Source of the DNA: Paraburkholderia edwinii
GTDB lineage: Bacteria; Pseudomonadota; Gammaproteobacteria; Burkholderiales; Burkholderiaceae
Length of the DNA stretch: 64,000 nucleotides
Direction of reading: 5' to 3'
Assembly: GCF_019428685.1 (NCBI RefSeq)
Contig: NZ_CP080096.1
Coordinates: 2,852,001-2,916,000 of the forward strand
The notes below the pieces were generated by a model. That model searched no databases, had not been told where the DNA came from, and was given only the letters and a program-made list of their open reading frames with translations. Both the position numbers and the translations under genes were made by a program. Shown piece after piece: positions 1-9,058 of this stretch. Numbering within the stretch: position 1 is the stretch's first letter; every line of letters begins with the position of its first letter.

Positions 1-690
1 GGCGCCGATTTCGACTATCAGCGCCTCGTGTTCGAGTGGTACAGCGCCTTTCGCTCGATGGGCATCGACGTCGATATGCTGTCGCCTCATGCCGATGTGT
101 CGGGCTACGCGCTCGTCGTTGCGCCATCGCTGCCGATCGTGCCCGACAGTCTCGTCGCGCAGATCGCAAACAGCAATGCACAATGGCTATTCGGTCCGCG
201 CAGCGGTTCGAGAACACGCGACTTCACGATTCCGGCCACGCTGCCGCCGGGTCCGTTGCAAGCCGCGTTGAACGTGCGCGTGCTGCAAAGCGAATCGCTG
301 CGGCCCACGTTACGCCTGGGCGTGACGATCGACGGCGTCGCAGGGCACGGGCTACGCTGGCGCGATCACGTCGAAGCGGGCGGCGGCGTCACGGTCGGCG
401 CGGCATTCGACGACGGCCTGCCCGCTATCGTGCAATCCGGGCGCGTGCGCATGGCCACCGCCTGCTTCGACGACGCATTGCTGCGCGCGCTGCTCGCGCG
501 ATGCGCGCGCGAAGCCGGAATCGACGTGATAATGCTGCCCGAAGGCGTACGTTTGCAGCGCCTGGGCCGCCTGCGATTTATTTTCAATTACGGCGAGGTT
601 GCATGGCGAGCTAACGCGCCGGACAATGCGCGTTTCGTGCTGGGTAATCGCGAGGTCGGACCGGCGGATGTCGCGGCGTGGGTCGTGTGA
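1..690 (+). CDS. Beta-galactosidase, GH42 family (3' part only)
   Basis: The gene is already open at the left edge in frame 1, and 229 residues are visible. They match the C-terminal part of GH42 beta-galactosidases: the Rossmann-like trimerisation domain (YALVVAPSLPIV, about residues 38-50) followed by the small all-beta C-terminal domain. The catalytic TIM barrel lies upstream of the window. These enzymes hydrolyse terminal beta-galactosides, often from plant glycans, in the cytoplasm. The Set-type sugar transporter 160 bp downstream on the same strand suggests a sugar-handling unit. The family call rests only on the non-catalytic part, so substrate cannot be judged. Confidence 0.8.
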   Translation, partial: GADFDYQRLVFEWYSAFRSMGIDVDMLSPHADVSGYALVVAPSLPIVPDSLVAQIANSNAQWLFGPRSGSRTRDFTIPATLPPGPLQAALNVRVLQSESLRPTLRLGVTIDGVAGHGLRWRDHVEAGGGVTVGAAFDDGLPAIVQSGRVRMATACFDDALLRALLARCAREAGIDVIMLPEGVRLQRLGRLRFIFNYGEVAWRANAPDNARFVLGNREVGPADVAAWVV

Positions 691-852
691 ATCGGAAGCG
701 GTGCTGATTCGACGGCGACGCTGCGCGCGGATCGGCGCGCGATGCAACGCGCATTGAGAGCGTAGTGTCAGCGGCAAGCAGGCCTTGTGCGTGCCGCTTC
801 ACTCGCTCACATGGTGCGCGGCCCGTGCAGCGCAGTGATCCCCTCAGTAGCA

Positions 853-2142
853 ATGAACGCCCGACTCGTCGAACTCGCCCGTATTCCGCATTTCCTGCCT
901 CTCGCAGCCGCAACGCTGATGCTCGGCGTCGCGATGTCGTTTACCGCGCCGTATCTGTCGCTGTTCGGCGTCGAGCAGGCCCAGATGACGCCGCTCATGC
1001 TCGGCGTCTTTATGACGTTGATCGCCGCAAGCGGCGTCGCGATCAGCGCGTGGGCCGGGAAGTGGTCGGACCGCCACGGGCACCATCGTCCGCTGCTGCT
1101 CGCGGCCTTGCTTCTGTCGGCGCTCGGCTATCTGCTGATCTGTTTCGTGCGCAACTATCATGCGCTGCTCGTCATCGGCATCGTGTTTCTCGGCGCGGGC
1201 GGCTCGGCGCTTTCGCTCGTGTTTTCATTCGGCCGCGCGGCGCTACCGGTGCGCGACGAAGCCGAGCGCGCGTTCGCAACGGCGACGCTGCGTACGCTGC
1301 TGTCGGTCGCATGGGTATTCGGTCCGTCGCTCGGCGCGCTCGTGCTGGCGGTGGCTAACTTCCATGGGCTTTTTCTGTTCGCGGCCGCAAGCTTTGCAGC
1401 CTGCGCCACGATTATCTGGCGCATGCACGAGGTGCCCGGCGGCGAATTGCATAGCGCGCCCGAGCATGTTCCCGGCGACCCGGCTTCTTCGCTCGAAGTC
1501 ACCACGCCGGAGCCGGAACAGCCCGTGCAGCCCGATTACACGCACCCGAGCGCGCCGGCGCGCCAGATCTGGCGTTCGGTCATCGCCCTGACGTTAATCG
1601 GCCTCGCCGCGAACGCGACGATGATCGTGCTGCCGCTGTACATCGTGCATGGCATGCATGGCGCGCGCATCGACGTGTCGATCATGCTCGGTCTCGGTGC
1701 GTTCCTTGAAATTCCGATGATGCTCGCGCTCGGCGCGCGCGGCGCGACGCTGAACAAAATGCGCTGGCTGGCCGCCTGTTCTATCGTGCACGTGATCTAT
1801 TTCGTCGCGATGGCGGCGGCCGGCTCGATCGATGTGCTGATTCCGATGCAGGCGCTCAGTGCGTTTGTCGTCGCGGTCACGTCGTGCCTCGGCATGACCT
1901 ATATCCAGGATCTGATGCCGAGCAAGCCGGGCGCGGCCACCGCGCTGTTCTTCAACGCATCGCGCGTCGGATCGATTCTGTCGGGCGTGTTGTCCGGCCT
2001 GCTGGTGGCGGGCATCGGTTATCGCGGCACCTTTCTCGCATGCGGCTGTCTTGCGGCCGGCGCCTTTGTGCTGTTCGCCGATCCGCCGTGGGCGCGCGCG
2101 ATGCGCTATGTACGCGATCTGTGGCGCACGCGCCGCAGTTAG
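853..2142 (+). CDS. Sugar efflux transporter, MFS superfamily (SetA/SetB type)
   Basis: This 429-residue inner-membrane protein has about 12 hydrophobic segments. A Set-family loop signature lies between TM2 and TM3 (GKWSDRHGHHRPL). A long Pro/Glu-rich cytoplasmic loop, about residues 195-240, separates the two six-helix halves. SetA/SetB proteins export sugars and analogues such as lactose, IPTG or glucosides by proton antiport. The ATG at 853 is preferred to an upstream GTG at 787 because the first helix then begins about ten residues in, as in the family. It lies just downstream of the beta-galactosidase, so export of excess sugar or hydrolysis product is a reasonable but inferred role. 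Confidence 0.82.
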   Translation: MNARLVELARIPHFLPLAAATLMLGVAMSFTAPYLSLFGVEQAQMTPLMLGVFMTLIAASGVAISAWAGKWSDRHGHHRPLLLAALLLSALGYLLICFVRNYHALLVIGIVFLGAGGSALSLVFSFGRAALPVRDEAERAFATATLRTLLSVAWVFGPSLGALVLAVANFHGLFLFAAASFAACATIIWRMHEVPGGELHSAPEHVPGDPASSLEVTTPEPEQPVQPDYTHPSAPARQIWRSVIALTLIGLAANATMIVLPLYIVHGMHGARIDVSIMLGLGAFLEIPMMLALGARGATLNKMRWLAACSIVHVIYFVAMAAAGSIDVLIPMQALSAFVVAVTSCLGMTYIQDLMPSKPGAATALFFNASRVGSILSGVLSGLLVAGIGYRGTFLACGCLAAGAFVLFADPPWARAMRYVRDLWRTRRS

Positions 2143-2330
2143 GATGTGAAAGTTTCCTAAATCGTTATTCACGCTTGGATATCACGCGTATCGAACAAAC
2201 GCTGTGCAAATTGGCAAGACGTCCACGGTCCGAATGCGAACAATGAGTCTTTTCCACGGCAACGGCTTGCGGCGCTTTGCGCACACGATTGCGCGAGCCG
2301 CACGCCGAGGCTCGATGTCCCGAGGCAAAA

Positions 2331-3221
2331 TTGGCATTCAGTACCGCATTCAGTACCGTTACTCATCAGATCGGCGACGTATCGATTACGCGCGTCACTG
2401 AAACCGCGTTTGCGCTTCCGCTTTCATTCCTCTATCCGAACTGGCGCACGATATGCTGTGCGGAACTCGGTCGGCTGCTCTCGCCGGCCACGCTCGACGT
2501 GCAGCAGGAGGAAGTGATGCTGAACGTGCATACGTGGGTGGTCCGCACCGGCGGGCACACGCTGCTGATCGATACCGGCATCGGCAACGGCAAGTACCGC
2601 CCGTTCAATGCGCGCTTCGACCAGTTGCAGACCTCGTTTATCGAGCGCCTCGCGCACGCGGGCGTGCGGCCCGACGACGTCGACTACGTGCTGCTCACGC
2701 ATCTGCATGCGGATCATGTCGGCTGGAATACGCATCTCGTCGACGGCCGCTGGATGCCGACGTTCGGCCGCGCAAAGTATGTGTTTCCGCAAGCGGAGAA
2801 GGATTTCTTCGCGACCCGCGCGGGCGCCAGCCGCAGGATGGTGTTCGAAGACAGCGTGTTGCCTGTGATCGAGTCGAATCAGGCGGTCATGATTCCCGAG
2901 ACCGGCGGGGAATTTCTCGACGGCGTCGTGTTTCATCCGACGCCCGGGCACAGCATCGCGCATATGGCGATCTCGATCCGCTCAAACGGCTATGAAGCGC
3001 TTTTTTGCGGCGATGTGATGCATAACCCGCTGCAGGTGTATCGGCCCGAATGGTGTTCGACGTTTGCGCTCGACGAAAATCGCGCGCGCAATTCGCGGCG
3101 CTGGCTGCTCGACTATGCAGTCAAGCGCGACGCGCTGCTGTTTACCGCGCATTTTCCGGAGACGTCGATCGGACACGTCATGCGCAAAGGCGATGGGTAC
3201 GCGTGGCGATATAGCGCGTGA
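2331..3221 (+). CDS. MBL-fold metallo-hydrolase
   Basis: The 296-residue protein has the metallo-beta-lactamase fold signature THLHADHVGW (about residues 123-132, supplying H124, H126, D128 and H129). Further metal ligands are expected in PTPGHSIAHM and FCGDVMH. Relatives include lactonases and glyoxalase II-like hydrolases; the substrate cannot be assigned. No in-frame ATG exists upstream of the fold. I chose the TTG at 2331, which has GAGG five bases upstream; a TTG at 2277 is the alternative. A 12-bp direct repeat just inside this start duplicates an Ala-Phe-Ser-Thr tetrapeptide. It converges with the LysR gene. Confidence 0.75.
   Translation: MAFSTAFSTVTHQIGDVSITRVTETAFALPLSFLYPNWRTICCAELGRLLSPATLDVQQEEVMLNVHTWVVRTGGHTLLIDTGIGNGKYRPFNARFDQLQTSFIERLAHAGVRPDDVDYVLLTHLHADHVGWNTHLVDGRWMPTFGRAKYVFPQAEKDFFATRAGASRRMVFEDSVLPVIESNQAVMIPETGGEFLDGVVFHPTPGHSIAHMAISIRSNGYEALFCGDVMHNPLQVYRPEWCSTFALDENRARNSRRWLLDYAVKRDALLFTAHFPETSIGHVMRKGDGYAWRYSA
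2334..2357 (+). repeat. Two-copy 12-bp direct repeat at MBL gene start
   Basis: GCATTCAGTACC occurs twice in tandem (2334-2345 and 2346-2357). It keeps the reading frame and doubles the tetrapeptide AFST at the inferred N-terminus of the MBL-fold protein. It looks like a slippage duplication. Confidence 0.8.
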
Positions 3222-3282
3222 TGCCGTGCCCGGAGTGGTATCTGGCGTTGTGGCCGTCGTTTCACCGTTAGTTTACCGTTAT

Positions 3283-4185
3283 CTATGCTGGCGCCAAAGT
3301 GCCCGCGCCGAGCGCCTCTTCGATAAACGCCGTAAATGCACGCGCTTTCGCGCTCGCCATGCGCCCCGTCGGGAACATGGCCCATAGTTCGACCGGCGGC
3401 AGCGCCCATTCGGTCAGCACCGCCCGCACCTCGCCGCTCGCGAGTTCCGGCGCAAACATCCACTCCGACGCTACCGCGACGCCCATATCTGCGAGCACTG
3501 CGGCGCGCACGCCTTCCGCGGCGGTGACGCGCATTCTGCCGCTCACCACCACCGCGGTTTCGGCATTGCCGCGCCTGAACGACCATGCGGTGCCGCCGCC
3601 GCGCTGCTCGTAGACGATTGCCTGATGCGAGGCAAGGTCGGCAGGCGTTGCCGGCACGCCCGCTTCGTCGAAATACGCGGGCGTGCCGATCACGAAGCGC
3701 GGACTCCGCGCGATCCTGCGCGCGGTCATGCTCGAATCGTCGAGCGTGCCCATGCGGAACGCGACGTCGACACCCTGTTCCAGCAAATCGACCGTGCGGT
3801 CGTCGAGCACGACGTCGACGTTCAGTTCCGGATGGCGCGCGAGGAACGTCTTCATTTTCGGCACGATATGAAGCCGCGCGAACGTAACCGCCGCGCTGAC
3901 ACGCAAGCGGCCCGACAGGCCTGCTGCCGCGCCGCGCGCCACGAGTTCCGCCTCGTCGATCTCTTCGATCGCGCGTTTTGCGCGCTGGTAGTACTGCTGC
4001 CCCGCTTCGGTCGGCGTTAGACCGCGCGTCGAGCGCATCACGAGCCGCACGCCGAGGCGCTCCTCCAGCTGCGCAATCGACTTTGACACGGCAGGCTGCC
4101 CGACATCGAGGCGGCGCGCAGCGCCGGAAAACGATCCCGCCTCGATCACGCTGACGAAAGTCTCCATCGCCGTCAAACGATCCAT
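3283..4185 (-). CDS. LysR-family transcriptional regulator
   Basis: This 300-residue protein has an N-terminal winged helix-turn-helix at about residues 4-63 (FVSVIEAGSFSGAARRLDV, then QPAVSKSIAQLEERLGVRL). A periplasmic-binding-protein-like effector domain follows, of the kind seen in the AaeR/CrgA/DmlR-like branch (RLRVSAAVTFARLHIVP). The start at 4185 has an AAAGGAGA ribosome-binding site seven bases upstream, better than the in-frame ATG at 4221. It is convergent with the MBL gene and divergent from the TIGR03118 gene. The shared 4186-4424 region is the natural place for its operator. The target is unknown. Confidence 0.88.
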   Translation of the reverse strand: MDRLTAMETFVSVIEAGSFSGAARRLDVGQPAVSKSIAQLEERLGVRLVMRSTRGLTPTEAGQQYYQRAKRAIEEIDEAELVARGAAAGLSGRLRVSAAVTFARLHIVPKMKTFLARHPELNVDVVLDDRTVDLLEQGVDVAFRMGTLDDSSMTARRIARSPRFVIGTPAYFDEAGVPATPADLASHQAIVYEQRGGGTAWSFRRGNAETAVVVSGRMRVTAAEGVRAAVLADMGVAVASEWMFAPELASGEVRAVLTEWALPPVELWAMFPTGRMASAKARAFTAFIEEALGAGTLAPA

Positions 4186-4424
4186 AGGTAACGTCTCCTT
4201 TCCCGCTATTTTTTGGAGCATCGATCATATCGCCCACGTCGCGATGACGCTATTGCCCGATCGTATGATGCGGGCCGCGATGCAGCGCCGCTCAGGCGGT
4301 CTTTCGCACGAAGTATTCATCGGCGAACGATGCGCTGCAAATAGTCTCGGCGTCGCAGGAATAAAGCGCGCAGGCATTTCGTTCAGTGTCCGTATCAATC
4401 CCCGGTGATTGGATGAGTACGATC

Positions 4425-5267
4425 ATGAAGTCTGTGCTTAAAGCGCTTAACGCACTGAAGGCGTTACGCACCGTCGCGGGCGGTGCGTCCTTGTCGATAC
4501 TCGTCGCGTGCGGTGGAGGGGGAGGTTCCGGTTCCGTCAACACCACGATGCAAAGCTTCGCTGAAACCCTGCTCGTTTCAGACGGCGCGGTCCCCGCCGC
4601 GCATACGGACGCGAACCTCAAGCACGGATGGGGCGTTGCGTTCAATCCGAACGGATTTGTCTGGGTTGCAGACAACAACTTTCTGTATGCAACCGACTTC
4701 CACAACAACAAGATCGACGTATTCGACAGAACCTTTACGAAAGTCGCCATGCCCGGCGGTTTTCGCGATCCATCGTTACCCGCGGGCTTCGCGCCATTCG
4801 GCATTCAGGCAATCGGCACGCGGCTTTTCGTGACCTACGCGCAGCAGGACCCCGATGCACAGGACGACGTCGCCGGCGCGGGACTCGGCTTCGTCGATGT
4901 CTTCGATACCGAGGGCAATTTCAGGCAGCGTTTTGCGTCCGGCGGTCCGCTTAACGCACCTTGGGGTATCGCGCAGGCGCCGTCGAGTTTCGGGCCGTTC
5001 AGCAACGCGGTACTCATCGGCAACTTCGGCGACGGGATGATTCATGCATTCGATCAGTCGAGCGGTCTTCTCATGGGCACGCTGAACACGGCGAACGGCG
5101 CCGCATTCGTTCAAGCGGGCTTATGGGGAATCGCATTCGGCAACGGCCTCGACAATCAGCCGGTCAATACGCTGTTTTTCGCCGCAGGGCCTAACGATGA
5201 AGCAAATGGCGTGTATGGACGAATCGATGTTCAAACCACCAGCACAACTTCGATGCCGATGATGTAG
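4425..5267 (+). CDS. TIGR03118-family lipoprotein, internally shortened
   Basis: The 280-residue protein has a lipoprotein signal (hydrophobic stretch ending LSILVACGGG, lipid-accepting Cys near residue 25). A beta-propeller-like region carries family motifs: HGWGVAFNPNGFVWVADN, YATDFHNNKIDVFD, GFAPFGIQAI, LNAPWGIAQAPSSFG, LIGNFGDG and FFAAGPNDEANGVYGRI. From memory, relatives have about 80-90 extra residues between the WVADN and FLYATDFH motifs; here the two abut (near 4678), suggesting an in-frame deletion of one or more propeller blades. Function is unknown; the protein should sit in the periplasm or outer membrane. An ATG at 4413 is a possible alternative start. Confidence 0.75.
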   Translation: MKSVLKALNALKALRTVAGGASLSILVACGGGGGSGSVNTTMQSFAETLLVSDGAVPAAHTDANLKHGWGVAFNPNGFVWVADNNFLYATDFHNNKIDVFDRTFTKVAMPGGFRDPSLPAGFAPFGIQAIGTRLFVTYAQQDPDAQDDVAGAGLGFVDVFDTEGNFRQRFASGGPLNAPWGIAQAPSSFGPFSNAVLIGNFGDGMIHAFDQSSGLLMGTLNTANGAAFVQAGLWGIAFGNGLDNQPVNTLFFAAGPNDEANGVYGRIDVQTTSTTSMPMM

Positions 5268-5274
5268 CGTGAAA

Positions 5275-5290
5275 CCGCACACGTGTGCGG
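5275..5290. repeat. 16-bp perfect palindrome after TIGR03118 gene
   Basis: CCGCACACGTGTGCGG is a perfect palindrome starting eight bases after the stop codon. No T-tract follows, so it is a weak candidate for an intrinsic terminator. It could equally be a protein-binding site. Confidence 0.5.
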
Positions 5291-5702
5291 GCGCCCCGGA
5301 TAGTTGCGGACACTACGATTCCGCGCGGTTCTGCGCGGTTGTGTTTTCCTGCTGTAATGCGCGCGTTGTCAGCAAGTGCTTGATGACACGCATATGAAGC
5401 CCTTCGGTTCCGTATTGGAAACTCACGTACTACTGTGCGATTGCATTCCGATATTCCCAACTGGATACGTCGCGTGCGCGCGCGGCGAAGCATCATTTCA
5501 CATCAACCGACATTCACTGCAGCAGCGCGCGGATGCCCAGGAATAATCGTCCGCCCCAGTTGTTTTAGCTGAGCAGCATGCTTTTTGACGTAAAGCAGAA
5601 TCGGAGCGTCGCGGGTGGTGCGGCTATTTGCGTGCCGGCACGGCTGCAAGGCGCAAGGGGCGCCACCTCGTGTTTACATCCAGCAGCAAAGGAGTTGAAG
5701 CA
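5291..5702. other. Intergenic region before VOC gene
   Basis: These 412 bases hold no convincing gene. The only clear signal is the ribosome-binding site AAAGGAG about nine bases before the VOC start. A promoter for the VOC gene is expected here but none could be assigned by eye. Confidence 0.5.
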
Positions 5703-6272
5703 ATGATGAATCAGTCGGTGTTTGAGAAGGCCGTGCGGCCGTTGAAGAAGCTTCCGATGCGTTTGCATCACCATGCCTTTACGACGGATAACCACCAGCA
5801 AACGCGCCACTTTTACGAAAAGGTTCTGGGCCTGCCGCTGGTGGCCTATGAAGTCGAATCCGAGCGGATCGGCGAAACCTGCGTCGATCTCGGCTACGCG
5901 TTTTACGAACTCGGCGACGGCAGCACGCTCGCGTTCTTCACGTTCGACGATCCCGGCAAGCAGGCCGCCTGGAAGGAAAAGGAGCAGTCGCTCTTCGTGC
6001 ATATCTCGCTGCTCGTCGAGGCCGCGACGCAGGACGAAATCGAACAGCGCCTCACGAAAGCCGGCTATGAGCCCCTGATGCTCCAGCATGGCTTTTGCAC
6101 GTCGCTGTACATCAAGGACCCCAACGGCCTGATGCTCGAATTCAGCGTCGACCATGAAGATACGTTCGGCGTGGTCGAGGAAATGACGACTTCGGTGCGT
6201 GAATGGATGCAAGGCGGACGTAGACCGGGTAGAAGCCCGCAGTTCAATATGGTCGCGGGTAATGTCGCCTGA
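5703..6272 (+). CDS. VOC-family (glyoxalase/dioxygenase-like) protein
   Basis: The 189-residue protein has a vicinal-oxygen-chelate fold. It opens with LHHHAFTTDN at about residue 20 (probable first metal His) and continues with FYEKVLGLPLVAYE. It ends its domain with SLYIKDPNGLMLEFS, which contains the usual metal-binding Glu. A second His is available in LFVHISLLV. Members include glyoxalase I, extradiol dioxygenases and fosfomycin-resistance enzymes; the reaction here cannot be assigned. The start at 5703 follows AAAGGAG. The gene appears monocistronic, followed by a 12-bp palindrome CAAGCCGGCTTG at 6286-6297. Confidence 0.83.
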   Translation: MMNQSVFEKAVRPLKKLPMRLHHHAFTTDNHQQTRHFYEKVLGLPLVAYEVESERIGETCVDLGYAFYELGDGSTLAFFTFDDPGKQAAWKEKEQSLFVHISLLVEAATQDEIEQRLTKAGYEPLMLQHGFCTSLYIKDPNGLMLEFSVDHEDTFGVVEEMTTSVREWMQGGRRPGRSPQFNMVAGNVA

Positions 6273-6712
6273 TGCTCGCTATAAACAAGCCGGCTTGCCG
6301 CGCAAACGTTAAACAGGAACCTGATGTGCGCCGCCGAAACTGAGATGCGCTGCTTGTGGCCTTGGACCAGCCACCGGCTGCGTGTGATGCTCTTTTCGCT
6401 GCATACGAAAACGCCTGCGAAAATAGAGAATCTGCACGAACGCTAATCCGTTAGACTTCGTTGGTAAGTTATCGGCCACTTCTAGCAAAGCCGATGTAAC
6501 TTAAAGACTGTTCATCGTCCGTCGTAACATGAACGTGTGGATACGCGAAGACAACCGCGCCAAGACAATCGCGAAGACAGGCCACGCGAAGATAACCCAC
6601 GAATACCCGCATACGACTGCCCCACGCGGGCACACACGCCATCCGGCGCCGCCTGGTCGCGCCATCATGTTGGCGCGACACCATCGCGGCGCATGCGGCA
6701 CGGCATGCAGTA
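6273..6712. other. Intergenic region between convergent VOC and anti-sigma genes
   Basis: These 440 bases lie between two gene ends. They contain the palindrome CAAGCCGGCTTG (6286-6297) and several short repeats of the type gcgaagaca (6545-6592). No coding region or T-tailed terminator is convincing. Confidence 0.45.
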
Positions 6713-7681
6713 TCAGGTCATGCTGGCCAGCAGCGAATCAAAGGATGCCTTACCGAATAGCTGGCTGTTGTGGCTCTCGGCCAGCATCTTGCCCAGATCG
6801 GGCAGCGCAATGCCATCGCGTTTGCCGATCAGTGCGTAGCCGAGCTGCCCGCGCCTCCACGTCACCACGCTCATATCGTCGATGCTTTGTTCGGCGATCG
6901 CGTGATCGGGCTTCGCTTCTTTCGTCACGCACAGCGCAACCGGCGAACCGGACGCCGGCAGATACACGATCTGCACAAGCGGCCTGCCATGAAAGCGCAG
7001 GCGCTGCACACGCTTGAACGTGAGACCCGATGCGCTCAGGTCCGGCACATGCACGTCGAGCCCATCTTCCTGCCGGATCTCGTCGACGATATGCGCGGAC
7101 TGCACCATATCGGGCTGCACTTCAGCGAGGGTTTCGTGCGCATAGAGCTGCTGGTAGCCCGCGGCCGCCACCACCCATGGCGATGCGGCGCTGCCCGATA
7201 GCGACGCGAGCGGCGTGCCGTCGAACATGCCCGAGCCTGTGCGCGAATCGGCGGCAAGCCGGAACACTGCGCCCCAGCAGAACGCGCCCGCAACGAAGGC
7301 CACCGCAAGCCAGGCAGGCGCCACGCGAAACGGCGCGCGACGCGACAATTGCCACGCGGGCGGCATGCCAGCAGGAGGCGGACCCGAGGGCACGCGTATA
7401 TCGTCAGCCTTCGCAGTGGGTGCGTCGTCGTACTGCTCGTCGTATTGCGCATGGACATCGCCGCGCGCAATGCGGCCCACCAGTTCCACCAGACGCTCAG
7501 GCACCTCAGGCAACTTCTGATGTGCGAACGCGTGCTGATAAGGTAGCCGAGACGCGCGTAGCAATGCCACACGTTCCGCGAGTTCAGCCGACGACCCGAT
7601 CCCCTCTTCAACCTGTTGCTTCTGATCGGCCGGCAGCACGCCGTCGACGTACGACAACAACAGGATGTCGTCAATCTTCAT
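6713..7681 (-). CDS. Anti-sigma factor, single-pass membrane protein
   Basis: The 322-residue protein begins 11 bp after the ECF sigma gene, with a strong AAGGAGA ribosome-binding site, so the two should be co-transcribed. Residues 1-75 resemble the cytoplasmic sigma-binding helices of anti-sigma factors (ILLLSYVDGVLPADQKQQVE). A Pro-rich linker follows, then one membrane helix at about 122-143 (WLAVAFVAGAFCWGAVF) and a periplasmic domain of about 175 residues. The zinc-binding HxxxCxxC motif of ZAS anti-sigma factors is absent. The inferred role is to hold the sigma factor at the membrane until an envelope signal arrives. Confidence 0.78.
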   Translation of the reverse strand: MKIDDILLLSYVDGVLPADQKQQVEEGIGSSAELAERVALLRASRLPYQHAFAHQKLPEVPERLVELVGRIARGDVHAQYDEQYDDAPTAKADDIRVPSGPPPAGMPPAWQLSRRAPFRVAPAWLAVAFVAGAFCWGAVFRLAADSRTGSGMFDGTPLASLSGSAASPWVVAAAGYQQLYAHETLAEVQPDMVQSAHIVDEIRQEDGLDVHVPDLSASGLTFKRVQRLRFHGRPLVQIVYLPASGSPVALCVTKEAKPDHAIAEQSIDDMSVVTWRRGQLGYALIGKRDGIALPDLGKMLAESHNSQLFGKASFDSLLASMT

Positions 7682-7692
7682 TCCCCGTCTCC

Positions 7693-8226
7693 TTACCCTT
7701 TGATGCTGTCTTTCACTTTTTGGTCTTGTCGCGTGCCGAACTGACTCCCAACGGCCTGCCGCGCGCGCGACAGACGGCTCATGATGGTGCCTACCGGTAC
7801 TCCGAGTACCTGGGCCGCCTCCTGATAACTAAGCCCTTCGACAACTACCAACAGCATAACGGTGCGTTGCGCATCCGGCAATCGCTCGACCGCGCGAACG
7901 ATCTGGCGGTTGAGCGCGTCGGCTTCGGGATCCGGCGCGGAAGGATCGGCGACAGTTTCCAGGTAGCTGTCGTCCCATTCCGCACTTGTACGGCTGCGCA
8001 CGCTTCGCGCGCGCAACTCGTTGATCCATGTGGTGTGTACGATCGAATACATCCAGCTCAACGGCGATGTATCCGGCTTTAACTGATGTGCCCGCTCGAG
8101 CGCGCGCAGGCATGCACGTTGCACCAGATCTTCCGCATCGTGCTGATCTCGAGAGATGCGTAGCGCGAACGCCCACAACCTCGGCAGCAATTCTGGAAGG
8201 ATGCTGGGAAAATCTGCGACGCTCAT
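7693..8226 (-). CDS. ECF (sigma-70 group 4) RNA polymerase sigma factor
   Basis: This 177-residue ECF sigma factor has region 2 with ALRISRDQHDAEDLVQRACL (about residues 20-39) and SWMYSIVHTTWINELRA. Region 4 (residues about 115-165) has LPDAQRTVMLLVVVEGLSY and the helix-turn-helix QEAAQVLGVPVGTIMSRLSR. The start follows GAGGAA with good spacing. It is the first gene of a two-gene unit with its membrane anti-sigma factor. ECF genes are usually autoregulated; no promoter pair with confident spacing was found upstream. The regulon is unknown. Confidence 0.9.
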   Translation of the reverse strand: MSVADFPSILPELLPRLWAFALRISRDQHDAEDLVQRACLRALERAHQLKPDTSPLSWMYSIVHTTWINELRARSVRSRTSAEWDDSYLETVADPSAPDPEADALNRQIVRAVERLPDAQRTVMLLVVVEGLSYQEAAQVLGVPVGTIMSRLSRARQAVGSQFGTRQDQKVKDSIKG

Positions 8227-9058
8227 CGGCGTAATTCCTCGCGTGACGTTTCTGTTCTGTCGATTCTGCGTTATTCCGCAGACATCGGCGGCAGACGAAG
8301 TTTAGCGTCGATCGCAAACGTTTGCTGGCGCATCCTTTATCAACCCGGCTAACGCAATTAGAAAAAGAAACGAAGGTAGTCATTGTTGATCACCAATCGA
8401 ATTGCAAGCCAATTGCCGGGTAGTCAAGTCCAAAACCATTGCTTCCCTTTTAGACGCAAGTAGCACAAGCCACCTGCGTGACAGTGCTGTCCCGATTCGA
8501 CGGCAGACCATCTCAAGCGCCACCTTTGCGGTGTCGCGCGATACGTGCGGTTTGCCTAATGCCGTTCGTTTTTGCACCGTCCGGATCCTGGTTTCGTGTG
8601 CTCGCGCGGACTTCTTTTCGATATCCTTGCGATGCATTTTTTTGCCCACTGCGCAGCGTCCTGCCGTCTGCCGGCCAGCCACCGCTTTGCTTCGACGCAC
8701 CTGAAAGGAAACGCGACAATACCGAAGCATTTCCTTTCAAGCGTGACATTAACCAAAGCGCATCGCTACGGCAACCGAACAGCATTCGTTTAAGAAGAAC
8801 CACCTTTTCTTCCTAACGAATCGCTTCGCAGCCCAATTATGCAAAGCACGACATATGTCAGGCTTTTGCAAAAAAACTCTAAAAAACACCTTCGGAATCT
8901 TTAGGCTTTTGTGAACCAATAACAGCTTGGTTCATTAAAGACGAATAAAGACACCTACCAGCGGCTCTATCAATTTCGGGCATGACACTCAAAAGCAATA
9001 CCCGGAAAATCTGCCATGCGGCAATTCATCCACCGCATTCATCTGCAATTGAAACCGC
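8227..9058. other. Long AT-richer intergenic region
   Basis: These 832 bases lie upstream of the sigma gene and downstream of the response-regulator gene. Base composition drops clearly at about 8700-9050. Short ORFs exist in several frames but none has a ribosome-binding site or recognisable product. A perfect inverted repeat lies at 8912-8934. Confidence 0.5.
8912..8934. repeat. 8-bp inverted repeat in AT-rich spacer
   Basis: TGAACCAA and TTGGTTCA are perfect inverted arms separated by seven bases. There is no T-tract on either side. It lies about 125 bp beyond the 3' end of the response-regulator gene and could be a weak hairpin or an operator. Confidence 0.5.

Noticed and set aside
8227..8400. 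An ECF-type autoregulatory promoter (GGAATAA ... CGTC) upstream of the sigma gene
   Set aside because: The spacing between the two elements on the minus strand is about 22 bases, well above the usual 16-17.
8380..8816. Overlapping short frames in the AT-richer spacer on both strands
   Set aside because: Several frames compete over the same bases, none has a convincing start or product, and codon pattern is not Burkholderia-like.
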